Shown here one piece after another: positions 1 to 11,512 of a stretch of 64,000 nt of DNA. The translations under genes and the position numbers were made by a program. The DNA lies in assembly GCA_030544215.1 (NCBI GenBank), contig JARZZO010000009.1, positions 54,803,129 through 54,867,128 on the forward strand. The letters are read 5' to 3'. Below the pieces are notes generated by a model. It did not search any database. It was given only the letters and a program-made list of their open reading frames with translations, and was not told where the DNA came from. How positions within the stretch are numbered: position 1 is the stretch's first letter; each line of letters opens with the position of its first letter. This stretch comes from Zantedeschia hybrid cultivar (Eukaryota > Streptophyta > Magnoliopsida > Alismatales > Araceae).

Positions 1-358
1 AGGCCCACAGCTCGAGACGAGCGGCATGCTAGAGGGAAAAGGAGAGTGCGGAGGAGGACAACACAAGGACATCCAAGGGACTTTTGATGGAGATGATGTG
101 TTGCAGGTGTCAGATGAACTCAGTTGATGGGAATTCTAACCCCCACTATGATACCATGTTGGGGCATTAGAGTGGAGAAAAGGCAACAAGCATGACAATT
201 TCACTATTACCACAATAAGCCAATATAGATGAGTACAGGTCCCACGGCAGGGACATATATACAATAAACCAAAGGAGCAACATACAAACCCACAATGGCA
301 TACATACAACCTTTCTAACCAAAATAACAGGGATTACATTTCAGTTCAGACTTTCAAT

Positions 359-643
359 CAAGGAAGGCAGCATCGGCCAGATCGAATTGGATTCAATCGG
401 TTTTTACCCAAACTGATCTGATCTTGTGCCCCAATCCACTGGTCTGGGCCAGGATCGGTTGGTATCGGACATAATCTTCCCAGGATTGGACCAGATCAGA
501 CTGAGATCAGACCAAACTTTTTCTAAATAATTTAAAAATAAATGGGGTACTCGTCCAGATCGGCCCGCATGGGATCAGATTGTCCGATCCAACCAGTTTG
601 GACCGAGCGGATCCGTGCCCGATCGCCGATTCTTCCTACCTTG
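359..643. mobile_element. hAT-type MITE, 285 bp, with perfect 8-bp target duplication
   Basis: The imperfect terminal inverted repeats are CAAGGAAGGCAGCATCGGC on the left and, reverse-complemented, CAAGGTAGGAAGAATCGGC on the right. The interior is rich in GATCGG/GATCAG motifs near both ends. CTTTCAAT flanks it on both sides (351-358 and 644-651), an 8-bp duplication typical of hAT elements. It has no coding capacity. It lies in intron 8 of the host gene. The GATCGG motifs resemble those around the larger hAT at 44.9-49.1 kb. Confidence 0.85.
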
Positions 644-1342
644 CTTTCAATGAGGAAGTGTCGATAGTGACACTCCTCATTCTTCTAGATATTCGGGAAC
701 CTTTGGAAGTTGCTCATTAGTCGCATCTTAACATATTCAACCAAAATGGAACATTTCTACCTGCCAACTAGACCCATTTAACCTTTGGCAGACCCTACTG
801 AGACTAAGTTACTTTGGTAAGGTAGTTGCTGCAACCCGTAAACAATTGACATTAGGTTCCCGTCAGAACATTTAGCCAAATCCTTGAATCCTTCATTGGA
901 ACTAGACAGTTCCAGATTGATGGGCACAAGGCTTCTGGTATTTCGATATGGTTGGAGACAAATGCAAGAACTTACTTTATCAAGAACATTGAACTAGTTC
1001 GTCCTAAAAAATTGTATGTGCTGTATGTTTGAGTAGGCAGAAGTTCACGAAGGTTGGACGACGAACGTGCCAGATTTAGAGGATGATTGCAACCACACTT
1101 AACGGATGTGTTAGAGTTTTATGAAAACTTTCTATTCTTTGGAAAGGAAAATTTTTCATTCCAAGACTAAACAAATCTTTCTGAGAAAATATAAATTTTC
1201 CCTAGTTAGGAGATATTAGGAAAAGTCAAATCTCCTGTGGGTTAATGTTAAATCTCAACCATTCCTATGAAAGGGAGAGAGTGATCAACGGAGAGTGGGA
1301 AAGAAGCTTGGTTTTTGTCCCAGAAAAAAAAAAAAAGGTTCT
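644..1342. other. Unannotated intron sequence
   Basis: No coding exon, transposon protein match or clear repeat structure was seen here; it is part of intron 8 of the host gene. The stretch 1579-2055, also in intron 8, is likewise empty. Confidence 0.5.
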
Positions 1343-1578
1343 CCAAGGCATGGTTGGAAGTATCAGCCAATACCGATACATATCGATATCGGTAGGTACC
1401 AATACGATACTGGGGGATAGTGTGATACTAGTCATTTGTATTGAAAACATTTAAAAAAAAAACTTTTATTGGTAGGTACTGGGCCAAAATGGACCGGTAC
1501 CAAGCCGATACTCAAGATACCGGTATTGGTACGTATTGGTATCGGTACCCCCCCCCCATACCAGTATTGCCATCCTTG
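1343..1578. mobile_element. MITE-like repeat with ACCGATAC motifs
   Basis: The left end CAAGGCATGGTTGGAAGTATC and the reverse-complemented right end CAAGGATGGCAATACTGG are loosely inverted. Subterminal copies of CCGATAC and GGTATCGG fill both flanks of an A-rich centre. The flanks tctCCAAG and aatCCAAG may be a decayed 8-bp duplication. A similar element lies at 40130-40310. Exact borders are uncertain. Confidence 0.55.
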
Positions 1579-2055
1579 AATCCAAGAACCAAAGATAGGA
1601 AAATTTTAGCGTAGTTTTCCCAACAAGGGAACAAAAAAAATTCTGTAAGCATTTATTTTCTAATCATAAGAAAACTACTTTTCCTAGAAAGTGGATTTTT
1701 CCCTACTATTTTCCCAAACCCTTAACCCACCCAACAGAGTGAGAAGAGTCAATTCATGAAAGCCTGTCTGGACGGAGGAGGGTGGCATACTTTCTACAAG
1801 AGCAACTTTATTTTCAGATAAAGTTTGTATTCTTGCTTTTCTGAATCACTTCTTGATGTGCATTAGATCTAGGTTTTACATCTTGTTACATGCCTTCGCA
1901 TCAATAAAAATGACACACAGAAATTCAAAGAAAAAAAAAGGAGGCTTTGAGTTCATCCCAGATGTTACACAAAAACAGAGACAACTATCCTGCACTGCTG
2001 AATAGAGTTCTTGTATTCAAGGTTAACAGTGAACAAAAGTCGACACGAAGAATAC

Positions 2056-2130
2056 CTCCTGCACAGTTCACTGTCTTCTGTGCAATCAACCTTCCCCAAT
2101 AGAATTCGTCGATCTACTTCAGGATCATAT
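2056..2130 (-). CDS. PDIL5-4: PDIL5-4-like exon 8 (last exon in window)
   Basis: The acceptor TTTTTCCCAG ends at 2131 and the donor GTATTC begins at 2055. It encodes YDPEVDRRILLGKVDCTED followed by SELCRR, the thioredoxin strand that carries the conserved K-V-D-C-T. It ends with AG of a split codon. The next expected segment (NHIQGYPS in the family) was not found in 1-2055, so intron 8 runs past the left edge and the gene is incomplete here. Confidence 0.92.
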
Positions 2131-2235
2131 CTGGGAAAAAATTAAACGCAAAGAAATAAATCATAAATGTCCCAGAGAAAAAAAAATGAGATTCTAGATG
2201 AACCAGCAGAAACTTTGCAGCAAAATGCAAATTAC

Positions 2236-2276
2236 CTTTCTCGTATAATCTTAGCTGCCTTCTCCCATGATGGTTT
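2236..2276 (-). CDS. PDIL5-4: PDIL5-4-like exon 7 (41 bp)
   Basis: The acceptor TTTTTCCAG ends at 2277 and the donor GTAATTTG begins at 2235. It encodes KPSWEKAAKIIRE plus a split Arg codon, the thioredoxin helix that follows the active site. A 105-bp intron separates it from exon 8. This is the normal intron size for plants and contrasts with the 9.6-kb intron on its other side. Confidence 0.92.
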
Positions 2277-3289
2277 CTGGAAAAAGCAATCAGCATATTA
2301 AAAACTCGCCGATGAATTATCACATCTATGCAGATGAATATAAGCGTCTAAATGAGGTGAACATGATATTTCTGCTTTGATATATAATAATTCACCCAGT
2401 GAATCACTATACACTGTATACTGCTGTCTGTGTGAGGAAGTCAGCAAGATATGGTAGAATAGGAAAGGGAGGAGGAGCAGAAGGAGTTGATGTAAATGTT
2501 GCAGTTGACAATGATGATGATGAACAGAAAAACCAGGAAAAAAATAGATAATGAAGGTGAGTGCAGGAGCAAAAGAATATATTCTGTCTTCTTTCCTATT
2601 ATCAGTTTTCCTAATTTCTTTTTTCTCAATTTTCAAATTTTCCTTCTTTATTTTCATCTTTAGACTGATGAATCATCATATTTTCCTTGCCCCAAGTTAG
2701 GCAAATTCTGAAACCAAGAGCATATTGTTGCCCACACAGAAAGGTAAACCAACTATTGGACTCAAAACATTTATTGCCTGATAAAAGCCAGTATAGACCA
2801 TGACAGCTATACTATGATTCCAGTGGAAAGAAGGAAAAACAAACACAGGAATCAAAGCCAAAGTGGACGGGTTTGGACTTTGGATAGATCCAGATTGGTT
2901 TGAATTTCTAGCACAGTTGGCAAAAGGACTTGACTTTAAGCCCTGATTTTACAAAAACTTTACCAAGATTCTATCTAATATGAGAATGACAGGTCTCTTA
3001 TGAGGTAAGGACATATGCAAACTCGAGATTATAAGATCCAAGGGCGGGCAAGTCTCAGGCCCCAGAACTGTTTTGAGGGCCCAACTTAACATAGTACTTA
3101 GAACTTAAGGTACGTAGAATGTTTGAAATGTCCAAAGCACTAGATTTTCTATGCAGCACATAATTATAATGTATATTCTACTAGTAAACGCCAAAATGTT
3201 CCATTTTGATAAAACTTTATGCATACTTAAGGCAAAAGTAAACTAAATAACAGTCTTAATAAACAACCACTCTTCTACAGATTTATCAG
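2277..3289. other. Intron 6 sequence without recognisable genes
   Basis: AT-rich intron sequence starting directly at the exon 7 acceptor. Short ORFs occur on the minus strand at 2298-2657 but show no domain, and they lie in the polypyrimidine/branch region just upstream of the acceptor. No transposon ends were recognised. Confidence 0.5.
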
Positions 3290-3322
3290 AGGAAAGAGGG
3301 GAAGAGACCAAGGGACTGTGTT

Positions 3323-4318
3323 CAAGTACCTTGGTTTCTTGCTTTTGATAAGAATTGGAGGTTCTTCAACAGATGTTTACTAGGCTCGTCTTCGGATCCA
3401 ATACAGAAGGAAAAGCTGTTAGATGTTCTGCAAATGAGATGGCCGGAGGTGAGTAATGGTTGGTGTTCTTTTGTTGATGCTAAACAGATACTCATCTGGT
3501 GTCCGTCAGATCGAATGCACAGAGAACTTTTAAAAGCCAGCAAAACAGATTGTCTGGGTGTCATTATTAATTGGAGAAGCTGGCTTCCGGGGGCAGGAGC
3601 TCAGAAGACAGGAAGATTATCTCAAAAATGGTGTAGATTGAGAGGTATCCCTTGGCATTTGTGGGATATATTAGTATTCAGGAAGATCGTTGCTCTGTTT
3701 GGGTGGGTCAGAAGGGTGGATAGGAAGACTATTCAATGGCAGTCCTTGGCATTCACTAGGGTTCTTCTTGATGTAGAACAGGGGACCGTATTGCCTTCTT
3801 TGGTACGGCTCTGTTGGGGAAATGAGGTTTATTTGATCCATGAGGAGTTGGAGTCTTTGACAGAGAATGTGAAGGAAGATGTTCAATGGACTTACAAAGA
3901 GGTAGCAATGGCATATAAAGCTTACAGGGCATCTAGGGTTTCTGGAGGTTTGGTCACAGCGAGGAAGACGATGGAGTTAACCCAGGAGACTGAACCACTA
4001 AATCGTTCAAAGGAGGAAGCGACTCAGACGATTCTACCAAGTTCACCCCAGCCAGAGACTGTACCTAAGGTACCGGATTCTTTATCGAACTGGTACTTGG
4101 AGTTGGATCCGACACCGGTCGAAGTCTTAGAGTGTGGCAGTAATGACTCTTTAGCCACAGGAGATAATGAGAAAGAGGCAGCGCATGGGGAGGGCAAAAT
4201 CGTCAACAACCAAGGCATGAAATGGGGCGAAGCCTTAGTGTCACTCACGTCAGAGTTGGTGCGAGGAGTGCAGCGCGAGATGAGGACGGTTAGGAATAGG
4301 GAAGTCCGGCTTCAGTAG
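3323..4318 (+). pseudogene. LINE ORF1 (DUF4283-like nucleic-acid-binding protein), 5'-truncated
   Basis: The longest intact run in this LINE. The frame is open upstream of the first ATG (3434), so the start is lost. Motifs such as WCSFVDAKQILIWCPSD and RGIPWHLWD are of the plant LINE DUF4283 (RRM-like) type. The C-terminal part is Ser/Glu/Thr-rich and low in complexity. In L1 elements ORF1 binds the RNA to form the retrotransposition particle. No CCHC knuckle is visible in the surviving part. Confidence 0.65.
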
Positions 4319-4852
4319 GGAGGAGCCAACAGAAGGAAGGAGCTATCCCGGGTCTTTCGGCGTTGGTGACAGCGAAGATCAATGGCGATGGAACAAAGGA
4401 ATATTCTTCTACGGGCCCGTCCCGTCTTCATCTACCCCATTCTCCCGTTAAAGAAACCACCAACGACAAACAAGAGAAAGAAGATCTCCAGCTGCCCCAG
4501 TTTCTTGCCGAAGATGTTGCTAATGACAAACAAGAACAAAGAGGTCTTTAGATCGTCCCGTTCAAGACCAGCAATAAAAAATACATAAGAAGGAAGGAGA
4601 AATCTATAGAAGGAAGAGGTGATTTTTTGGAAGAATGGGACAATAATGAATTGGAAGGTAAAGCTTTGGAATTCAGCATCAACATTCAAGGCAAGGTTGG
4701 CCAATTCAGAAAGCTGTGTAACGGTAATCTGTGTGCTCTAGGTGCTCCAATGGTTCTTTAGAAGGGGAATTGGGAGTTGAAAAGTTTGCTAAAGGATAAA
4801 ATTGTTACAGGTGAGAAAAGTCTGAACACCTTGGAGATCATTCTGGTTCTGG

Positions 4853-5260
4853 ATGATTCTGTTATGGAATGTTAGGGGGATGAATGAAAGTGGGAAGCAG
4901 AGAGCTGTTAGAGATGTAATGAGAAGGAAGAATGTTGATATTGTTTGTCTGCAAGAGACTAAGATGGAGAAGCCTGATCTCCATATTATTAAAAATGTTA
5001 CCAGCTTTGTCGAACCAGACTTTGTCTTCAGGAGAGCTTCAGGACAATCTGGAGGTATCATCATGGTGTGGAACAAATTGAAGTGGGAAGGACTTCTGTT
5101 AGATATTGGAGAATTCTCAGTGACTGTAAAACTGAATGATAGTCAATTAAAGAAGATTTGGATGTTGTCAGGAGTATATGGACCACATATGATTCAAGAA
5201 CAAGAGGAATTGTGGAGAAAGCTAATGAGATGTCAGCAGCAGTACAATCTCTTTTGGTGA
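4853..5260 (+). pseudogene. LINE ORF2 fragment: APE-type endonuclease N-terminus
   Basis: It begins with the motif ILLWNVRGMNESGKQRAVRD and continues with VDIVCLQETKME, the N and E catalytic blocks of exonuclease-endonuclease-phosphatase domains, then SGGIIMVWN. It stops after about 135 codons at a TGA within VIGDF. The C-terminal half of the endonuclease and the reverse transcriptase are absent. In intact L1 elements this domain nicks target DNA for priming. Confidence 0.85.
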
Positions 5261-5267
5261 GTTATAG

Positions 5268-5900
5268 GTGATTTCAAACAAGACAGCCTTCAGAGTTCAG
5301 AGAGGAACAGAGGACTGTTATGAACAAGAAGGAGATGATGTTCAATGGTATGTTCAGATGCGCAGAAACATGAAGGATGAAGAAATTGAGGAGTTAAGTG
5401 CACTTATGACCTCTTTGCATACAGTTAAAATAGACTTATCTTCATCAGACAAGCTGATGCGGGGACCAGCCAAAGGAAAGTTCACAGTTAAATCTTAGTA
5501 CTCAGCTCTTGAAGGTGTATTGCCAAATTACCCAAAACTTGATGATGTTTGGAAGGTCAAGACACTATTGAAGGTGAAAGGCATTCATGTGGTTTATGTT
5601 TGAAAAAAGAATTATTACAAAAGTCTATAGAAGCAAATGGTGTCCTAATGAGGAAGTGCTGTGTTCATTGTGTGAAGTTCATAACAAAGATGTGGATCAC
5701 CTGTTTGTCCGCTGCAAAGTGAGTCTAGTAAGTGTGGAATATTTTTGGCAGGATGCTGAATTTCAAGAGGAAATTTCAATCACACGTGGTGTTTCTTCAA
5801 GCTTTTGAGGAGATCAACACGTGAAAAGAATTTGATAAGTATTTTGGGTATTCTTCCATATGCAATATGTTGGAGCATATGGTGAGAGGAATGATGCCAT
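5268..5900 (+). pseudogene. LINE ORF2 fragment: zf-RVT (C-terminal zinc-binding) region
   Basis: Two ORF pieces cover the region before zf-RVT (IDLSSSDKLMRGPAKGKFTV) and the zinc motif itself (CSLCEVHNKDVDHLFVRC), followed by ICWSIW-type residues. Frameshifts and stops separate them. The direct join to the endonuclease shows a large internal deletion. Confidence 0.8.
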
Positions 5901-6153
5901 CTTCCAGGGAAGTAAAATTTACGTTGAAAATATTTCTCTTAAAAGTTTGTCATTTTTATATAGTTGGTCTCATCATATCTTAGGGATTTCAGCTGATTCT
6001 TAGAAAAAGGCATTTAAATAAGTGGTGAGTTTGTTTGTTTTTTATTTTTTATTTTTGTATTGGATAGGAACCTCTCCTATCCTTTTCGATTGTACTTCCT
6101 TCATTAATTCTGAATAAAATTGGTAGTGCAATCCATGCTTTTATCAAAAAAAG

Positions 6154-6560
6154 AAACCATTGTTATAAATCACATGTGCAATATTATCGTTTTAGGTGGA
6201 AGAATGATCCATGCAGCACTAGATGAAGTTCATGGAAATAAAACAATCTAGTTTTGGAGACAAATCTATAGTAAAAAAGCTATTATCTCATAGTTTATTT
6301 TATCATAGGTACCTTACCTCCATTGAATACTCTACTTCTACAGAAACAAAATTTTCAATCTTGTCAATATGAATTATGTGTGGGTGATAAGTATAACAGC
6401 ATCCAAAATGGTGTCTTCAAGAAAAAGCAGATCAGTCACATGAATCCACATTCTACAGAAGAAGAGCACAAGTCTCGTGTTCCATTTTCTGCAATATTTC
6501 CCTTTGACCTTTTTGTGTTTCTCTAGATGTTAAATTGACCAGTCTAGGATTAACACCCCT
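6154..6560. other. Intron 6 sequence, nothing recognised
   Basis: A short AT-rich stretch between the LINE tail and the RTE fragment, ending in a poly-T/poly-C tract at about 6560-6583. No coding match. Confidence 0.5.
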
Positions 6561-6564
6561 CCCT

Positions 6565-7010
6565 TTTTTTTTTTTTTTCCTCTTTCAATCAGTCGGGCAT
6601 AAACTCCGCCATGGCCGGTCCCAAGCCCGGGTGAGAAAGGAGGGTGTGCTTTAAGTTGACAGATAGCACTTAATAAAGTTTGTCACAACCCAATCATGAA
6701 TCTTGAACCAATATTTTGTGCTAGTGCTAAAAGTGTTCCCTAGAAGCAACACGTTACATCGGCCCCCGAGTGTAATGAGAAGTGAGCAAGGGGTTGCTAG
6801 GGCATTCCTTAGAAGCGACACGCCGCAATGGTGCTCAGTTGCGATGGTTAATAGGCAAGGGTTCTCGTGTATTGGATGAACACAAGTAAAGAAGTTAGTA
6901 TATAAGAATAAGAATAAAATTTGTTTAACTACATGGAACACAGGAACTCTAACTGGTAAAAGCTTAGAGTTAGTTAAACTAATGTGAGATAGGAAGGTGT
7001 GGGAGATGTA
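6565..7010 (+). mobile_element. RTE-type LINE, 5' part only
   Basis: Contains the leader motif CCATGGCCGGTCCCAAGCCC and the following segment (GCGACACGCCGCAATGGTGC) recurrent in plant RTE LINEs. Then comes the start of an endonuclease: TWNTGTLTGKSLELVKLM at about 6930-6985, ended by TGA. The element is broken off soon after. The reverse transcriptase of the same family is found elsewhere in the window (23430-24288 and 31310-31510, minus strand). Confidence 0.7.
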
Positions 7011-7049
7011 AAGGAGATCGAAACCTCGCACTACGATTCTTTTATTCTA

Positions 7050-8139
7050 TGTTGTTTGTATATAGATTAGACCTTAAAAACTTGAGATGAGCACTCAAAA
7101 AGTCTAGAGCATTGGATCAAGTGTGTGGATCCATTGATTTTGACATCTCCCCACTAACCTCGATTAGTGTTAATTATATCGATCGAATGATCGACTACCC
7201 TTCATTATCTGTCATAAGGTAATGTCTTCTAAATGAAATTATGCACTAACTACAAATGATGATTTTAACTCAACTTGTCAGACCATAGCTTACTATGAAC
7301 AGAACTATGGCATATTTCATTTATCTCCTTTTAAGTGCCTTTGTATCCTTAAAGGATGCACATTAACATAATGAGTCTATTAAGTTCCTTTTGTAATCCT
7401 TGAAGAATAGTCCTTTGAAGTGTCAAAACAATTACTGATGTAAACATGGCCCCTTGCCCAATAAGTATCCTTTAGGACATGACCTTTTAATAGGCCCTAA
7501 TGAACCATACCAATATCTCATTAAGCATCCTTTTATACCAATATCTCATTAAGCATCCTTTTAGTTAAAGGATATTAGTAGGTCCAGTTAAGAACCATTA
7601 AGAGTCCTTTAGATTCAACATGTATCCTTTAAGAGAACATCTCTTAATAGTCCTAATAAACTATACCAATAATCCTTTAAGTATCCTTTAACCTAAAAGA
7701 TACCAATAAACTTGATTAGGATCCATTAAAGACCAAGGATAATGTGGCCCATTAAGTCCAATTAATTGTCCTTTAATATAATTACTTAATAGTTCTAAGC
7801 AAAACATACTTATGGCCCATTAAGTATCCTTTAGTCTAATGGGTTTTAGTAGGTTCACTTAGGACCCATTAAGGATCCAAAAATGATCCATTAAGAGTTC
7901 ACTTTAATCGGACAAGTCCAAACAAAGTCCAATGTGCTTTATTGAAGGGGCCCAATAAGAATTCTCATCCAAGATCCAATATGAATCAATAATCCATTAA
8001 AGAAGGCCCAATTAAATGTACTTTTAATAATTTTAATGAATCCATAAGGTACAATTAGACAAAATTCGGGCAAAGATCAACATGATTTATAAGTTCAACA
8101 AAGTCTATCATTTAATCTGATTGATCTCAGATAATATTG
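7050..8139. other. LTR-like debris with CCTTTAA/CCATTAAG motifs
   Basis: AT-rich sequence built from degenerate repeats of CCATTAAG, CCTTTAA and CCAATAAG. A clean 29-bp tandem duplication starts at about 7507 (core ATACCAATATCTCATTAAGC). The segment near 7130-7195 (CCACTAACCTCGATTAGTGT, then TCGATCGAATGATCGAC) recurs at 9880-9930 and, inverted, at 19330-19400. This suggests dispersed LTR copies of one family. No coding region. Confidence 0.4.
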
Positions 8140-9070
8140 GGTAATGGTAGGAGTGCCCTATTCTGGAAGGAGAATTGGTGTGCCTCACAGCGACATAAGT
8201 AGATCTTTTCCCAGGCTTTTTGCCTTAGCTCGCCAGTAGTCCTCTTTTGTCTCCCAGATGGCTGAAGGAGAGGGATTGCACACTTGCTGGTGCCCTTTGT
8301 TCAAGAGAGATCTATGAGAGGATGAGATGGGAGACCTCTTGCAAATGTTTCAACTAGTGCAGAATTTCCATCTGGACCATACCATTCAGGATCAGTGGAG
8401 GTGGCAGTGGGATAAGGAAGGGAGACATTCATCTAGGTCGGCATATATGATGATGGCTCATGGGGGTACTAGATATAAACACTTCTCTTCTATGTGGAAG
8501 GTTAAAAGCCCACCGAAGGTACAATTTTTAATGTGGAGAGCCTTGCTCAATAGGCTTCCCACTCGTGATAGGCTTGTCCGGTTCCTGCAGGATATGCCTT
8601 TGGAGTGCTACTTTGCAGCAGAGGTCTGGCAGCTCATGTGCTCTCTCTTAAGGAGTGAACTATAGACAATTTGATTCAGTGGATGACATTCTTCTTAGGT
8701 AGGGGAGACATTGGCTTAAGCAAGATCATTGCATCTGGTGGTTGATCCTTCATGCAACTATTTGGGCCTTGTGGATTAAGCGCAACAATAGAATCTTCAA
8801 GAGGGAGGCTTCTTCAGCACACAGGATTCTCCTCTTTATTCATAACCATGTCAAGTTTTGGGCTAGGGTCTCTTGCAATTTGGATGATTGTAATTCCTCC
8901 TTATCTTGTTTGCTAGAGGCATAATTTTTTGGAGGGCTTCCCACACCACCTTGGTGTGTTGTATAGGGGGTTTTGGTGTTTGCCCAGTAATTTTTATACA
9001 TCTCTCTTTTTTTCTTTTATAATAAATTGGTACCCTCCACATTCAAAAGAAAAAAGAAAGAAAGAAAGAA
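8140..9070 (+). mobile_element. L1-type LINE, 3' end (zf-RVT region)
   Basis: A 5'-truncated copy starting in the C-terminal part of ORF2 (GNGRSALFWKENWC). ORF 8327-8665 carries SSMWKVKSPPKVQFLMWRA and NRLPTRDRLVRFLQDMP. ORF 8742-8924 carries ILHATIWALWIKRNNRIFKR. Both are typical of the region around zf-RVT, but the zinc cysteines are deleted between DMPLECYF and AAEVWQL. The element ends with an A-rich tail that has grown into (AAAG)n at 9046-9072. Confidence 0.8.
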
Positions 9071-9960
9071 AGCATGAGTCATTACATAAAATGCAAAGCT
9101 CAAGAAAGCATGAGCTTACACAAAAGATCACTCAAGAAAGCATGAGTACATTGTCCTAGATCTAGAAAAAATTTATCAAGTTCAAGAAAGCATGAGCTGG
9201 GTCTTGCCTTGAAGGAGCATTTGCTTCTTTCTCACAGGGCAGCACTTCGTAATCTCTCCAAGAACTCTTTTTTATAGCAGACCCCTCGTGGCATATTTAT
9301 AGGGTTGTGGAGGAGCCAACTGGTAGGGGGTATGTCACCAGTGGTACCCCCCACCAATGGCCTTCCCTTTATTTTTTTAAAATTTTTTTCTAGTTAGAGA
9401 GAGATATAGCAATGAGAAAGAGATAAGGAGAGAGATAAAAACAAGAGAGAGGGGAGTGGTGGAACCCTACACCGGTCTGAAGAGGGGGGGCAGCGGGATC
9501 CCCCCAGTTCTCTCCCTCCTCTCTTCTTACTTTCTTCTTTATTTCTTCCTCTCTCCTCTCTCTTTTTTCTATTTTCCAAAGAAAACAACACCCTCCCCCC
9601 TCCCCAACTAGTGGTGGGTCCAAGTGAAACCAAGGGGGTTAACCAGTGGGACCCCCCACCGGTTCCTTATGTCTCCTCTTTCCTTCTCTCTCTCTCTTCT
9701 TTCCTTCTTTCTTTCTCTCTATTTTTTTTTTTTTAAAGAACACCTGTGGTTGGGGGATGTGGGAAAATGATAATTGTAAAAAATATATAAAAAAGAGTTT
9801 TATATTTTTAATATGAATATCCTGTTTAATTCATGACCCATGAATTATGAGTTAGGTGTTGAATCAAGCACATGGATTTGAATTTGGACCCTTCTCCATC
9901 GACCTCGGTCAATGTTACACCAGTGAAGTCACTGGACACCTTTGATTGACCCCTTATACG
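9071..9960. repeat. Short direct repeats and pyrimidine-rich LTR-like remnant
   Basis: Copies of AAGAAAGCATGAG recur four times between 9066 and 9200, directly after the LINE tail. Long CT/GA-rich runs follow (9395-9740), then a segment at 9850-9950 (CCATCGACCTCGGTCAATGT) shared with the pieces at 7130 and 19330. ORFs called in the purine-rich tract are low-complexity artefacts. Probably part of an old LTR. Confidence 0.4.
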
Positions 9961-10317
9961 TGATACTGAAATTAGCTATACAATAAAAGTTCGTGTAAAA
10001 TTGACAATGACATAACATGCAGATAATGGAAATAATGAGAGCAATGAATTGAACTTTCATTAATCTGAAATATTACATATTACAAAGATGCCTGGGTAAC
10101 CAAATGGGCATTACAATATGACAAAACTCCGATTATAATGATCGGAGATTGCATATGTAATTGATACAGTCAATGTGACAGATTTATACTCATCATTACA
10201 GATTTTGTATTCGAATCATCAGTCATGCAAGTATAGTCTCAATCCACGTAATCAAACCATAAAACTTACATCTATGATCACGATCAATGTGATCGGATCA
10301 TCAGATCTATATTAACG

Positions 10318-10945
10318 GTCGTGTCGATGCGATCGGATCTTAAAATTTAACTGGATGGTTGAGATCACTAAGATCATAGCATCAGTTTTAAGTCGGCAGT
10401 CGGTTAGACCGTTAGATTTAAGCTTACGGCTGGGATCACTGAGATAGGACCGTTGGATTGGAGCTTATGGTCAAGATCATTAAGGTCTAACCGTTGGATT
10501 GAAGTCCACAGTTGAGATCGCTAAGATTAGACCACCGGATTGGAGCTTATGGTGAAGATCACTAAGATCAGACCGTTCAATTTAAATCCACGGTTAAGAT
10601 CAGTGAAATCAGACCGTTAGATTAGAGCTTATGGTTGAGAACATTAAGATCAAACCATTGAATTTAAGTCCACAGTTAAGATCAATGAGATTAGACCGTT
10701 GGTTTGGAACTTATGGTCGAGATAATTAAGATCAAAGCGTTGGATTGAAGTCCACAGTTAAGATCAATGAGATCAGACCGTTGGATTGGAACTTAGGGTC
10801 AAGATCATTAAGATCAAACCATTGTATTGAAATCCAAGGTTAAGATCAATCATATCAGACCGTTGGATTGAAACTTATGGTTGAGATCAAAAAGATCAGA
10901 CCGTTAGATTTATGGTTACAATTGAGATCAAAAAGATCAATGTGG
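10318..10945. repeat. Tandem repeat, 41-bp unit in alternating pairs (about 15 copies)
   Basis: The unit reads roughly GATCAxTAAGATCAGACCGT, then TGGATTGxA and a variable block. Successive units alternate between GAGCTTATGGTxxA and AAGTCCACAGTTxA, giving an 82-bp higher-order repeat. Copies diverge mostly by point changes, so the array is not recent. It ends just before the LINE at 10950. Confidence 0.85.
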
Positions 10946-10949
10946 TATT

Positions 10950-11512
10950 ACTACAGTGCTCTGGAGGACCTTATGCAAAGGTTTGGAAATCAGGTAGACT
11001 GAACGGTCATCTGTATTAAAGATGCTGAGAGATTGGAATGAATTGTGTCCATGTCCTGCTCAGAAAGAGGTGTGGTCTCTGTTTGGTCCCGCGATGTTGT
11101 GGGCATTGTGGTATGAAAGAAACAAAAGGAAATTCAGACGTGAATTCAATAATGTTTTTGATATCTTGAGAAGAACTAAAGTCTCGGTGGAGCTTAACAG
11201 TGGATCGTAGTCAACATTCATATGCTCAGCTGCTTGAAAGGACTCTAGATGGAAGAACTTCATTTTGTGATAGTTTACTTTTCTTTTTTTTAGATCTGTT
11301 TTATCCTCTTGATAAAACAGTGTGTGTGTTTCTCTGGGTAGGGTGGGGTCCCTACCTCTGTCATCCTTTTGCCCTCTGTCTTGTATTGGGGTTTTCAGTT
11401 TCGCCGTGATTCAGATGGACTTATGGTTGCACAATGTATGGCTCTTGCTGTAATATTTGTAATTTCTGATCTCTCAATGAATTGTGACTCTCATGTCACT
11501 TTCTAAAAAAAA
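10950..11512 (+). mobile_element. L1-type LINE, extreme 3' end
   Basis: ORF 11022-11210 gives WSLFGPAMLWALWYERNKRK, the stretch after the zf-RVT motif. A T-rich 3' UTR follows (GTAATTTCTGATCTCTCAATGAATT) and an A8 tail at about 11505-11512. It lies about 390 bp from exon 6 of the host gene, in antisense orientation. Confidence 0.75.

Larger units (their letters stand above)
3290..6153 (+). mobile_element. L1-type LINE, internally deleted and 5'-truncated
   Basis: Plus-strand (antisense to the host gene). In order it holds an ORF1 with a DUF4283-like region (3323-4318), the start of the APE-type endonuclease (4853-5260), then a jump straight to the region before the zf-RVT domain (5268-5500) and the zf-RVT itself (5587-5900). 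The whole reverse transcriptase is missing. The 3' end is an A-rich tail at about 6145-6153. Its 3' end is closely related to the inverted LINE tail at 60838-61365. No target duplication could be defined. Confidence 0.8.

Noticed and set aside
2298..2657. Minus-strand ORF of 119 codons next to exon 7
   Set aside because: It covers the intron side of the acceptor and its own splice signals; no similarity to the missing host protein.
9390..9633. Two overlapping minus-strand ORFs
   Set aside because: Purine-rich low-complexity sequence on one strand gives long open frames by composition.
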